Part shown: in pieces, positions 1 to 6,117 of the stretch | How positions within the stretch are numbered: position 1 is the first letter of the stretch | How the letters are laid out: each line of letters opens with the position of its first letter | The notes under the pieces: model-generated | What the model saw: only the letters and a program-made list of their open reading frames with translations | Told to the model about the DNA's origin: nothing | The model's database searches: none | NCBI GenBank assembly: GCA_039929105.1 | Contig: JBDSRX010000086.1 | Location: 1-20,937, forward strand | Length of the DNA stretch: 20,937 bases | Reading direction: 5' to 3' | DNA from: JBDSRX01 sp039929105 | Lineage (GTDB): Bacteria; Patescibacteriota; Dojkabacteria; J137 | Made by a program: the position numbers and the translations under genes

Positions 1-254
1 TTTCTAACGATGAAAATAAAGCGAATATGATAAATTGTACGGCAGAAGTTAAAGCAAGAGGTGCTAAAGTTATAGCAATTGGAAAAGAGAATAATGAACT
101 TTTTGATGAGTTTATATATGCTCCAGATGGTAAGTTGGCGGATGCAATTTCGAATGTAATTCCGTTTCAACTACTTTCTTATTTCTTTGCGATTGAGTTA
201 GGGAATAAGCCGGATAGACCGAGAAATTTGGCTAAGAGTGTGACGGTGAAGTGA
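1..254 (+). CDS. glmS: Glutamine-fructose-6-phosphate aminotransferase (isomerizing), C-terminal part
   Basis: This is the 3' end of an open frame that enters from the left edge; the first complete codon is at position 3. The closing residues KPDRPRNLAKSVTVK match the near-invariant C-terminus of GlmS. The preceding stretch (ARGAKVIAIGKENN, then a hydrophobic SYFFAIELG helix) fits the last part of the second sugar-isomerase (SIS) domain. GlmS makes glucosamine-6-phosphate from fructose-6-phosphate and glutamine, the first step to UDP-GlcNAc and peptidoglycan, in the cytosol. The N-terminal glutaminase domain lies outside the window. The gene ends on TGA exactly where the family ends, so TGA is a normal stop in this genome. 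It converges on the DUF559 gene with only 11 bases between stops, and I see no terminator in that gap. Confidence 0.93.
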   Translation, partial: SNDENKANMINCTAEVKARGAKVIAIGKENNELFDEFIYAPDGKLADAISNVIPFQLLSYFFAIELGNKPDRPRNLAKSVTVK

Positions 255-265
255 AGGTTTATATT

Positions 266-619
266 TTATTCAAGTTCTCTAAATATTGTAGTAAGTACTT
301 TATTTAGATTATTCTTTATATCTGAATTCCAAAATCTAAGTATTTTTATTCCGTAAGATTCTAAATGTATAGTTCTGAGGTTATCGTATGCTTGTGCATC
401 AACCTCAGAATGCTGAGAACCATCTAACTCTATGCCAAGTTTCTTTAATGGGCAGTAGAAGTCGAGAATGTAGTTGTCGATGGAGTATTGGCGTATAAAC
501 TTGCAACTTGCTAACTGTTTGTTTTTTAATTTTGACCATAGAATAACTTCCGCTTCAGTTGCGTTGTTACGAAGGTACTTTCTTTTTTGTTTGAGTATAT
601 TTTTGTTGTAAATGTACAT
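266..619 (-). CDS. DUF559 (Vsr-like) endonuclease-domain protein
   Basis: The 117-aa protein has the layout of DUF559, a PD-(D/E)XK fold family related to very-short-patch-repair endonucleases. Visible marks are TEAEVILWSKLKNKQL near residues 21-36, the IRQYSIDNYILDFYC strand containing Asp53, the ELDGSQH motif (Glu64, Asp66, His70), YDNLRT, and a C-terminal ILRFWNSDI strand. Length is typical for a stand-alone member. The likely catalytic acids are intact, so an active nuclease is plausible, but the substrates of this family are poorly known. The start codon sits ten bases from a strongly structured repeat at 630-752, which would form the 5' leader if transcribed from upstream. There is no Shine-Dalgarno. 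The gene is convergent with glmS and is probably an accessory or mobile insertion. Confidence 0.88.
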   Translation of the reverse strand: MYIYNKNILKQKRKYLRNNATEAEVILWSKLKNKQLASCKFIRQYSIDNYILDFYCPLKKLGIELDGSQHSEVDAQAYDNLRTIHLESYGIKILRFWNSDIKNNLNKVLTTIFRELE

Positions 620-629
620 TGCAATATCA

Positions 630-752
630 CCCCGCCGGCTTCGCCGCCACCCCTCTTAGTCTAAGAGGGGAAAGGAGTCGAGTGAAACGAGGCTCCAGGG
701 GTGTTATAAATTCTTTTATATCCCCTCCTGCTCACTTCGAAGACCGGCGGGG
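630..752. repeat. Nested inverted-repeat element beside the DUF559 gene
   Basis: The outer arms CCCCGCCGG (630-638) and CCGGCGGGG (744-752) are perfect inverted repeats, and complementarity continues inward with CTTCG against CGAAG. Inside are a perfect 10-bp hairpin with a one-base centre (CCCCTCTTAG 650-659, CTAAGAGGGG 661-670), a pairing of CACCCCT (648-654) with AGGGGTG (697-703), and a weaker GGAG/CTCC hairpin (674-696). The element is far more GC-rich than its surroundings. It has no open frame of note. It looks like a non-autonomous palindromic repeat of the kind found near DUF559 genes; that association is from memory, not from a search. Confidence 0.8.
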
Positions 753-919
753 ATAGAAATAACTAATTACTATAATAGCATATCACCTCTTTTAGTGAAG
801 TTAGGAAGTAGGATGTTGTATGATTGCAAGATTAACGAGTAAGCAAAGTCATCTCACTCTGATGACAAGTTTGTGTTCTGTAAGCTATAATCGATAAATT
901 AAATTTATACATTCTTTCT
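753..919 (+). promoter_or_regulatory. Promoter region of the 263-aa orphan gene
   Basis: A sigma70-like promoter is visible: ATGACA (862-867) as -35, an 18-bp spacer, and a perfect TATAAT (886-891). This puts the transcript start near 898 and leaves a leader of about 22 bases without a Shine-Dalgarno. An inverted repeat, GTCATC (848-853) with GATGAC (861-866), overlaps the -35 box and could be an operator or a chance hairpin. Nothing else is recognisable between 753 and 840. Confidence 0.55.
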
Positions 920-1711
920 ATGCCAAACTTAGATGAAACTTTTAGTTCAGAATCCAATTTTGATTTTGATAACTTAGATTCTATACCAGAAGAAACAAGA
1001 TTAGATATCCTTGGAAATGTTTTAGTAAAAGTTGAAGAAAGACTAAAAAATTCTAAACATCCAGCTCTAAAGCATATTGCAGAAAATCTATTAACACTTA
1101 GAGATGAATCTACTTTTGTACCAGGTGTTATGTCCGGATTAGTTATCGATACAATGAAAGCACTAAATCACATTATTGTTGAACTAGCAAATATTGATTT
1201 AAATACAAATTTCTTTTATAGCCACCTTTTAGAATTCCACAAACAAGAACTAGAAGTGAATCCAAACCCCCCAACATACTACATTACTGAAGTACAGCCT
1301 ATTGAAAGAGAAAAATTTGAGGAAAGCAAAGGTCTTATGACAGATTTTCATATGCTAACAATGTCATTTTTAAATACAAATATTCTAAAAGATATTAAAA
1401 ACCCAAGAGAAATACTTTTTCACTGTGCATTATATTTGACATATCTATCTGATTGTATAGATTTAATGCGTGCAATAGAAAGAAACGAAGTATATGTAAT
1501 TGCTGTTGAAAAAATATTTCAAAAAATATTTAAGAAACAAACAGCAGTAGCAAAAGCATTAATTGATGAGTTGAATGAGGAGACAGGTACAGTTTCCTAT
1601 TCTTCTATGTCTCCTAAATCTAGGGCAGAAATTCAAAACTCACTAACAATAGAAAAGATAGACGAACCAAGTGAATACTACAATTACATTCCAAATGGGA
1701 GAAAAAATTAA
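920..1711 (+). CDS. Uncharacterised acidic helical protein (263 aa)
   Basis: I do not recognise this family. The frame is 263 codons with codon use like its neighbours, a convincing promoter 29 bases upstream of the ATG, and no competing start. The first ~25 residues are very acidic and low-complexity (runs of Asp, Glu, Ser, Asn with Phe), so probably disordered. The rest reads as mostly alpha-helical: a charged amphipathic segment (LGNVLVKVEERLKNSKHP, residues ~31-48), a hydrophobic helix around 68-90, and a helix with LFHCALYLTYLSDCIDLMRA near 165-185. There is no signal peptide or clear membrane span, so it is likely cytosolic. The nearest genes on both sides run on the opposite strand, so it is monocistronic. 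Function unknown. Confidence 0.75.
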   Translation: MPNLDETFSSESNFDFDNLDSIPEETRLDILGNVLVKVEERLKNSKHPALKHIAENLLTLRDESTFVPGVMSGLVIDTMKALNHIIVELANIDLNTNFFYSHLLEFHKQELEVNPNPPTYYITEVQPIEREKFEESKGLMTDFHMLTMSFLNTNILKDIKNPREILFHCALYLTYLSDCIDLMRAIERNEVYVIAVEKIFQKIFKKQTAVAKALIDELNEETGTVSYSSMSPKSRAEIQNSLTIEKIDEPSEYYNYIPNGRKN

Positions 1712-1765
1712 TCTATTCCAGAACTAATTGATTCACTGTTCTGCTCAAAAGTCTTAACGTAAGAA

Positions 1766-2269
1766 TTAGTAAACAGTCTGTATATCTTCCTGAAAGATAT
1801 TAAATAAACCAGTATCTTCGAAAGCTCGTACAGTCGAGTTTATATCCCCAGTAAGAGTCACATTTCCAGCTGTAAGATATAGTTCTTTTACAACTGGATT
1901 CTTCTTTAATTTTGTAATATTTTCTTTAATCTGACTGTTTGAATTCTTTCTACCTTGATTTAGCGTTATCGTATATGTGAGAAACTGTTGGTTTCTTGTA
2001 TTTATATAAACGTCATTTGAATTAAAACTTTCTTGTAGGCTAGAAATCTGTGCATTTACATCTGTGGTGTCATTAAGTTTAATACTACCAGTAACTACGC
2101 CAAAACTATAGTTATTTAGGCTACCAATCTTACTGTAAAATATATCACTTGTAACTTCATCTCTAAGGCTAAACAGATATATTTTACCTCCAGGGTAGTA
2201 GCCAGTAATAAGTAAATATCCTCCAATAATAACTCCGAAAATAAGCAGTCCCAGTAATATTTTTTTCAT
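1766..2269 (-). CDS. Membrane-anchored small protein, function unknown (167 aa)
   Basis: The protein begins with KKILLGLLIFGVIIGGYLLITGYY, one hydrophobic segment over residues ~3-24, followed by a ~140-aa domain that should lie outside the membrane. There is no lipobox cysteine, so an uncleaved signal anchor is most likely. The ectodomain looks like alternating strands and helices (VVTGSIKLNDTTDVNAQIS, FLTYTITLNQGR, TLTGDINSTVRAFEDTG); I cannot assign a family. It starts 28 bases after the stop of the 289-aa anchored protein on the same strand, so the two probably form an operon and may act together at the cell surface. No Shine-Dalgarno precedes the ATG. Confidence 0.72.
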   Translation of the reverse strand: MKKILLGLLIFGVIIGGYLLITGYYPGGKIYLFSLRDEVTSDIFYSKIGSLNNYSFGVVTGSIKLNDTTDVNAQISSLQESFNSNDVYINTRNQQFLTYTITLNQGRKNSNSQIKENITKLKKNPVVKELYLTAGNVTLTGDINSTVRAFEDTGLFNIFQEDIQTVY

Positions 2270-2297
2270 ATTATTCTACTAAAGAAGAATCCATAAT

Positions 2298-3167
2298 TTA
2301 ATCCACTAATTGAATAATATTCTTTAACTGCTCTGCTTTAGCTTTGTATAAATTCAATTTTGTAGTATTTCCTGCTGAGTTATCTACTAAACATTGAGGA
2401 TCTATAAAAGTATTCCCTTCAAATGTAGTCATACAAGCGTTTCCTTCTGCAGCACTAAATGCTTCAGATAAATGGAATCTTAAAGATGCTTCTGCAATTT
2501 CATCTCCTTTAACCATGTAAATCCATAAAGTCATATCTGCAGAATCTACATTATCAAAGTAAGATTGATATCCTCCAAGAGACATTATTGCTGTAGCTTT
2601 ATCTACTCCTGGATAATTTACATTAAATGTTGCTGTTGGGTAGTATGCAGCACCTCCACATTCTGCATATGTTGCAGCCAGAGGTAACCCTCTAACTTCG
2701 CTAGAAGTTGGAGTCGTAGAATATACAACAGTTTTATCTCCATTAATAACATCTACAGCATCTTGAAAATCAGCTTTCTGGTCTGCATCCATTGGTAAGC
2801 TCTTTTTACTTACTATTAATTGTCCAACTCTAATAGTTGGGTCTAAAGTATATGTATAAGCCTCGAGTCCGTTTTGATGCCCACAACCTTCATCCTGGTA
2901 AGTTGTTTTTGTAAATTGAGCTGGAAATTTTAATGTAATAGGATTCTTTATTGTCGGTGTAGGTGCAGGCACTGGTATTGGTGTTTTATCTATTGGATCT
3001 TTTGATGGCGGTGCTGGATTTGTACTAACAGTATTTGTATTTACATCGCTGCTTTGCATTCGAGATCTAAATAAAAGAAATCCACCAATAATGCAACAAG
3101 TACATAAGAAAAGTAATATACAAGCTATTATAAAAAGATTACGTTTATTCTTTAGAAATTGCGGCAT
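2298..3167 (-). CDS. Membrane-anchored ectodomain protein with Pro/Thr linker (289 aa)
   Basis: The N-terminus is a short basic stretch followed by a transmembrane helix (~11-33, LFIIACILLFLCTCC...). A Ser/Asn/Thr then Pro-rich spacer (~38-75, including PIPVPAPTPT) leads to a ~210-residue globular domain. The ectodomain carries cysteines in contexts such as GCGH, ECGG, ACMT and QCLV, which could form disulfides. This anchor-linker-domain plan is typical of surface proteins in candidate-phyla bacteria. I do not recognise the domain and do not propose an activity. It is the first gene of a likely two-gene operon with the 167-aa anchored protein. Its upstream region (3168-3334) is AT-rich and holds a 9-bp hairpin (3206-3235). 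Confidence 0.74.
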   Translation of the reverse strand: MPQFLKNKRNLFIIACILLFLCTCCIIGGFLLFRSRMQSSDVNTNTVSTNPAPPSKDPIDKTPIPVPAPTPTIKNPITLKFPAQFTKTTYQDEGCGHQNGLEAYTYTLDPTIRVGQLIVSKKSLPMDADQKADFQDAVDVINGDKTVVYSTTPTSSEVRGLPLAATYAECGGAAYYPTATFNVNYPGVDKATAIMSLGGYQSYFDNVDSADMTLWIYMVKGDEIAEASLRFHLSEAFSAAEGNACMTTFEGNTFIDPQCLVDNSAGNTTKLNLYKAKAEQLKNIIQLVD

Positions 3168-3205
3168 AAATTATTCTTAATAGGTATATTCAAATATATT
3201 ACATT

Positions 3206-3235
3206 AAGATTTATGACTTTACAGCTATAAATCTT
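3206..3235. repeat. AT-rich hairpin with a third repeat copy nearby
   Basis: AAGATTTAT (3206-3214) pairs with ATAAATCTT (3227-3235) around a 12-base loop. A further direct copy of AGATTTATG is at 3255-3263. On the plus strand the right arm runs into GTTTTCTT, giving a terminator-like look, but no plus-strand gene ends here. It lies 39 bases upstream of the minus-strand 289-aa gene and may instead be an operator or leader hairpin. Confidence 0.4.
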
Positions 3236-3334
3236 GTTTTCTTATAGAAAACTTAGATTTATGTTGGCAGTGCCCACCTGTCGTTCTCTTTAAGATATAA
3301 AGTTAACAGAGTTGTGTACTCACTTTCACTGCGA

Positions 3335-3444
3335 CGTCATTGCGAGCAAAGCGAAGCAATCTCATATATCAAGTACCTACTCGTGGATGAGACATTAAGT
3401 TATTTTTTTGAGATTGCTTTGTCACTACGTTCCTCGCAATGACG
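3335..3444. repeat. 110-bp palindromic repeat element (CGTCATTGCGAG family)
   Basis: The outer arms CGTCATTGCGAG (3335-3346) and CTCGCAATGACG (3433-3444) are perfect inverted repeats of 12 bp. The inner arms AAGCAATCTCA (3354-3364) and TGAGATTGCTT (3409-3419) are perfect over 11 bp. The centre (3365-3408) is unstructured and AT-rich. The arm sequence is the widespread intergenic motif (CGTCATTGCGAG...GCAATCT) that I recall from many bacterial genomes. It sits 12 bases past the cupin stop and could also act as that gene's transcription end. No transposase is present. Confidence 0.8.
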
Positions 3445-3456
3445 TTCAAAGACTAA

Positions 3457-3828
3457 TCATTCGCTTGGTTTTTCTTTTTCTACAGTTCCAGCAGGATGTG
3501 TTGGTGGTGTGTAAATTGTATATAGCGAAAGTATTTCAGAATCTGAATTATTAATAATGTTATGGTTTGTGCCAGCAGGAACAATTAGAACATCGTTACT
3601 CTTTAAAATATTTTCTTCGCCATTTAGAATTACTTGTGCAGTTCCACTTTCAATTCTAAAAAATTGATCACTTGTTTCGTGTACTTCCATTCCAATTTCT
3701 TCCTTTGGTTTAAGCATCATTGTAACTAACTGCATTAAAGGGGTTGTATATACAACTTTTCTAAAATTATCGTTACTTAGTGTCTCTTCTTCTATATCAG
3801 CAATATATCCTACTTTAGATCTATTCAT
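3457..3828 (-). CDS. Small single-domain cupin protein
   Basis: The 123-aa protein (from the preferred start) is one cupin barrel. Motif 1 is seen in EEIGMEVHETSDQFFRIESG and motif 2 in DVLIVPAGTNHNIIN (P-A-G-x-x-H-x-x-x-N); a conserved tail LYTIYTPPTHP follows. Proteins of this type are usually annotated as cupin-domain or mannose-6-phosphate-isomerase-like. They bind a divalent metal, but the substrate is not predictable. An ATG at 3897 would add 23 hydrophobic/basic residues. I reject it because a promoter on the same strand (TTGACG 3879-3884, 16-bp spacer, TAGAAT 3857-3862) lies inside that extension, and family members normally start near MNRSKVGYIADI. The leader would then be about 20 bases with no Shine-Dalgarno. 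The neighbour at 3934 is divergent. Confidence 0.88.
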   Translation of the reverse strand: MNRSKVGYIADIEEETLSNDNFRKVVYTTPLMQLVTMMLKPKEEIGMEVHETSDQFFRIESGTAQVILNGEENILKSNDVLIVPAGTNHNIINNSDSEILSLYTIYTPPTHPAGTVEKEKPSE

Positions 3829-3856
3829 TCTAATAAAGTTAACAACTATTAATATA

Positions 3857-3884
3857 ATTCTATATCTTTTTCTTAAATCGTCAA
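3857..3884 (-). promoter_or_regulatory. Promoter of the cupin gene
   Basis: On the minus strand, TTGACG (3879-3884) as -35 and TAGAAT (3857-3862) as -10 are 16 bp apart, five of six bases matching consensus in each. The start would be near 3850. It decides the cupin start codon at 3828. It lies almost back-to-back with the divergent promoter at 3899-3907. Confidence 0.6.
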
Positions 3885-3898
3885 GGTTATAATTCAAG

Positions 3899-3927
3899 TG
3901 GTATAATACAAAATCGTTCGAAAGGAG
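3899..3927 (+). promoter_or_regulatory. Extended -10 promoter and classical Shine-Dalgarno of the 114-aa gene
   Basis: TGGTATAAT (3899-3907) is a textbook extended -10 element with a perfect hexamer; no good -35 is seen. AAAGGAG (3921-3927) is a strong Shine-Dalgarno six bases before the GTG at 3934, and it decides that start over the out-of-frame ATG at 3938. It is the only convincing Shine-Dalgarno in front of any gene in the window. Confidence 0.65.
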
Positions 3928-3933
3928 ATTAAA

Positions 3934-4278
3934 GTGAATGAACTATTCATGACTGGAAGAATACTAGTCATAATATGTCTCGAGATAGTATCCATCTATC
4001 TCCTTCAACATCAGCAAGAGATGTGTGGAGAATGGGTGGGAGTATTCGTTATCTTTTTTGGAGTTATGTCTGGGAATTGGCAAAGGACGTGGTCTTTTGC
4101 CCTTTCAGTAGTATCAATGATTGCTGGAGTTGTATTTATGGTGCTATTGATCCGCAATGCACCTCGATTCATCTTTCACATCATTGGTTTCGTACTATGT
4201 ATTCTATTATTTATATTAAGATACATAGTACTCTTTCGTAATAGCTTGAAAAGAGTATTACGAAAGCCACACTGGTAA
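3934..4278 (+). CDS. Small three-helix membrane protein, possibly foreign (114 aa)
   Basis: The product is almost wholly hydrophobic, with about three transmembrane segments: residues ~8-24, ~32-70 (likely one or two spans, including WVGVFVIFFGVMSGNW and a second stretch SMIAGVVFMVLL) and ~78-101. It ends in a basic tail (RNSLKRVLRKPHW). I do not recognise a family. The start is GTG with a strong Shine-Dalgarno, unlike its neighbours. The base composition is visibly GC-richer, and codons such as CTC, ATC, CGA and GCC appear that are scarce around it. Both points suggest recent acquisition or an unusual expression mode. A terminator follows at 4311-4334. An overlapping 88-codon frame within it lacks a signal for translation and is treated as a shadow. 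Confidence 0.65.
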   Translation: MNELFMTGRILVIICLEIVSIYLLQHQQEMCGEWVGVFVIFFGVMSGNWQRTWSFALSVVSMIAGVVFMVLLIRNAPRFIFHIIGFVLCILLFILRYIVLFRNSLKRVLRKPHW

Positions 4279-4310
4279 AACTCATGCGAAAGCTGAGTCT
4301 ACCTTGTAAA

Positions 4311-4334
4311 AAAGACCGGATAAAACCGGTCTTT
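4311..4334. terminator. Bidirectional intrinsic terminator
   Basis: AAAGACCGG (4311-4319) pairs perfectly with CCGGTCTTT (4326-4334) around the loop ATAAAA. On the minus strand the stem runs into TTTTTT, and on the plus strand AACTTTTTT follows. It can therefore end both the plus 114-aa gene and the minus YtxH-like gene. Confidence 0.85.
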
Positions 4335-4350
4335 AACTTTTTTGAACAGA

Positions 4351-4370
4351 AACCGGCATTTCTGCCGGTT
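4351..4370. terminator. Second GC-rich hairpin with GAAA loop
   Basis: AACCGGCA (4351-4358) pairs with TGCCGGTT (4363-4370); read on the minus strand the loop is GAAA, a stabilising GNRA tetraloop. It lies 25 bases past the YtxH-like stop, in front of the stronger terminator. It lacks a direct T-run, so it may be a 3'-end protecting stem or a part of a double terminator. Confidence 0.6.
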
Positions 4371-4394
4371 CGAAAAACTTACATAATTTAGAAG

Positions 4395-4811
4395 TTATGC
4401 ATTTGCCATTTCATCGAATTCGCTTTTTAGCTCTTCTACAGACTTTTTAACATCTGCTACTAATTTATCTAGATCTTTTCCAGAAGTTTTTTTAGCATCT
4501 GCTAATTTATCTGCAACTTTATCGAAATTTTCTAACATTGCTTTGTATTCATCTGTTTTCTTTCCTTCTGCAATCATTTTTTCAACTTTTTTCTTTAATT
4601 CTTCAAATTGCTTTGCAGCTTCTTTGTAAGCATCATTTAAAAAATCTTCTCCTTTATCTTTAAGTTCATTTGCTTTTTCTCCAAGCTTCTTTCTGTTATC
4701 CTCATCAGATAATGCCACGGCTGCTAAAGCTGCTCCTCCAAGTACTGCTGCACCTGCAACAACTCCTTTTAATAAATTATGGTGATTTACTTCTTTCTTT
4801 TTTGCAGGCAT
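4395..4811 (-). CDS. YtxH-like membrane-anchored coiled-coil protein (138 aa)
   Basis: A lysine-rich start (PAKKKEVNHHN) is followed by a small-residue transmembrane segment (~14-34, LKGVVAGAAVLGGAALAAVAL). A long Lys/Glu/Asp-rich helix fills the rest (~38-138), with heptad-like patterns such as FEELKKKVEKMIAEGKK and KLADAKKTSGKDLDKL. This is the plan of YtxH-family general-stress proteins, which are anchored by a Gly/Ala helix with a charged coil in the cytosol or periplasm; no enzymatic role is known. It lies downstream of the 4-TM gene on the same strand with an 83-base gap, so co-transcription is possible. Two hairpins follow its stop. Confidence 0.7.
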   Translation of the reverse strand: MPAKKKEVNHHNLLKGVVAGAAVLGGAALAAVALSDEDNRKKLGEKANELKDKGEDFLNDAYKEAAKQFEELKKKVEKMIAEGKKTDEYKAMLENFDKVADKLADAKKTSGKDLDKLVADVKKSVEELKSEFDEMANA

Positions 4812-4894
4812 ATATTATTTAGGTAATAAATAAATTACTTTACGAGTTATTATTGCATATAAATGCTAATTACGCTAATCAGGATTGAATACTG

Positions 4895-5461
4895 CTATAT
4901 AGTCTGATTATCGGCGACAGACATTTGTTTCTTAATAAAAGTAATAATAGTCCCTAGAAATATAAAACCATAACCAATAATTACATACTCTACAAATCTA
5001 ACTATTAATACTGTTCCAATATCCACTGAAGAGACAACTTTTTTGTGTGTATTAACACAATTAAAATCTTGATTAATATCTGTTCTACCTGGAAGTGGAT
5101 TTGTAACAACTGATTCTCTTGTTAAGTAAGTTCCTTCTGGACAACTTAATACTTGTATTGGATAGTTGTAAATTACATTACCAGTTTGATCTATAGACAT
5201 TCCCATTAATGCAAAGAATACAATTCCAGCGGCAACTGCAAATCCACCTGATCCAGGAGATTTAATTTTAGGTATTTTAACATCTGAACTTCCTGCTAAA
5301 ACAATAACTAATCCAATTACTAAAAATAAAAACGAAGCAAAACCTTCAATTGTAGCAATACCAGTAAATAATAGAATTACCCCTACTATTAATGCAGCAA
5401 TACCAATGGGAATTAAGACTACATAAACAATTGAAGGTAAGTTAGAAAGTTTTTTTATCAT
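4895..5461 (-). CDS. Four-helix membrane protein with a cysteine-containing loop (188 aa)
   Basis: Hydrophobic segments are at ~10-34, ~41-57, ~72-90 and ~147-176. The long loop between the third and fourth (~91-146) carries Cys107 (LSCPEGTYL) and Cys135 (FNCVN), which could form a disulfide if the loop is outside. I do not recognise the family. An extended -10 (TGG then TACAAT, minus strand, 5488-5496) lies 27 bases upstream of the ATG, and the terminator of the GlsB-like gene separates it from that gene. It is probably its own transcription unit, perhaps with the YtxH-like gene. Neighbours suggest an envelope or stress setting, which is only inference. Confidence 0.7.
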   Translation of the reverse strand: MIKKLSNLPSIVYVVLIPIGIAALIVGVILLFTGIATIEGFASFLFLVIGLVIVLAGSSDVKIPKIKSPGSGGFAVAAGIVFFALMGMSIDQTGNVIYNYPIQVLSCPEGTYLTRESVVTNPLPGRTDINQDFNCVNTHKKVVSSVDIGTVLIVRFVEYVIIGYGFIFLGTIITFIKKQMSVADNQTI

Positions 5462-5487
5462 ACATTAAACTAACAATTATTAAAGTA

Positions 5488-5496
5488 ATTGTACCA
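5488..5496 (-). promoter_or_regulatory. Extended -10 promoter of the 4-TM gene
   Basis: On the minus strand TGG directly precedes TACAAT (5488-5493), matching TGnTATAAT in all but one base. The predicted start is ~20 bases before the ATG at 5461. It lies just past the preceding gene's terminator. Confidence 0.5.
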
Positions 5497-5510
5497 AAAT
5501 AGTAATACAA

Positions 5511-5536
5511 AAAGAGCACCATTTCTGGTGCTCTTT
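5511..5536 (-). terminator. Intrinsic terminator of the GlsB-like gene
   Basis: AAAGAGCACC (5511-5520) pairs perfectly with GGTGCTCTTT (5527-5536). On the minus strand the stem is capped by A-GAAA-T and runs into TTTTTG. It starts 18 bases after the stop of the 81-aa gene. Confidence 0.9.
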
Positions 5537-5553
5537 AAAAATACAATTTAGTA

Positions 5554-5799
5554 TTAAGCAGCTTTTACTGCTTTAGCAATTGCTAATAGTACGCAAGCTC
5601 CTACAAATCCAACTAATATTTCTCCAATAATTGTACCGTTTGAAGATAATCCAAGTAATCCGAATAAAAGACTTCCTATAAATCCTCCGATAATACCTAT
5701 TACTGTATCTCCGATTAAACCGAATCCTCTACCTGAAATGAACTTACCTGCAAGGAATCCTGCGATAGCTCCTATGATTAATGAAATAATCAATCCCAT
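5554..5799 (-). CDS. GlsB/YeaQ/YmgE family stress-response membrane protein
   Basis: The 81-aa protein has the usual length and pattern of the transglycosylase-associated (GlsB/YeaQ/YmgE) family. It begins with a glycine-spaced helix (LIISLIIGAIAGFLAGKFI), followed by GRGFGLIGDTVIGIIGGFIGSLLF and a third hydrophobic helix near the end (IIGEILVGFVGACVLLAIAKAVK). Family members are small inner-membrane proteins linked to general stress; the molecular activity is not known. It is a single-gene unit: it has its own terminator downstream, and another terminator (5897-5922) closes the 42-aa gene upstream on the same strand. A weak TATACT lies in the 5' region (5800-5880); no Shine-Dalgarno is present. 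Confidence 0.9.
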   Translation of the reverse strand: MGLIISLIIGAIAGFLAGKFISGRGFGLIGDTVIGIIGGFIGSLLFGLLGLSSNGTIIGEILVGFVGACVLLAIAKAVKAA

Positions 5800-5896
5800 A
5801 TATAAAAGGTAATAAATAATATGTATTAATAGTATAACCCTTACCCAGTAATATTGCCAGTGTTCGCTTCTCAGTCCAATCGCTATATATAAATAG

Positions 5897-5922
5897 AAAA
5901 ACCATCATTTCTGGTAGTTTTT
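5897..5922 (-). terminator. Intrinsic terminator of the 42-aa small gene
   Basis: AAAAACCATC (5897-5906) and GGTAGTTTTT (5913-5922) form a stem with one mismatch and one G-U type pair around ATTTCT. On the minus strand it reads A-GAAA-T in the loop and ends in TTTTTC. It lies 15 bases after the stop of the small ORF at 5938-6066. Confidence 0.65.
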
Positions 5923-5937
5923 TTAAATTATTTACAA

Positions 5938-6066
5938 CTACTTCGTAAATTTAATGCTCTCTTCCCCAGCTTTTAGAGTTAAAGTATTATCTTCAATTGT
6001 TACTTCTGCTAATTTACCAAATATTTGAAGGTTACGACTATATGCTAATCTACTTTGGATATACAT
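5938..6066 (-). CDS. Putative 42-aa small protein
   Basis: The minus-strand frame runs ATG (6066) to TAG (5938), with an in-frame stop directly before the ATG, so the start is fixed. The product opens MYIQSRLAYSRNLQIFGK and continues with a strand-like stretch (EVTIEDNTLTLKAGEESIKF). That pattern of alternating hydrophobic and polar residues looks protein-like rather than random. A perfect TATAAT on the same strand lies about 12 bases before the ATG (forward 6080-6086 region), implying a very short leader, and an intrinsic terminator follows the stop. A gene-sized transcript unit with both ends marked supports a real small gene. It could instead be the tail of a decayed larger gene. No family recognised. 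Confidence 0.5.
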   Translation of the reverse strand: MYIQSRLAYSRNLQIFGKLAEVTIEDNTLTLKAGEESIKFTK

Positions 6067-6117
6067 TTATCTTGAGAATCATTATACGCAAATAAGTTTA
6101 CAAATTACTATTTTTTA

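Noticed and set aside
630..752. CRISPR array or insertion sequence
   Set aside because: There is no regularly spaced direct repeat and no transposase; the pattern is nested inverted repeats.
3829..3897. 23-residue N-terminal extension of the cupin
   Set aside because: The extension overlaps a good promoter for the same gene and does not look like cupin sequence.
3975..4241. 88-codon frame overlapping the 114-aa membrane gene
   Set aside because: It lies within the other frame, has no ribosome site, and its composition reads as an out-of-frame translation.
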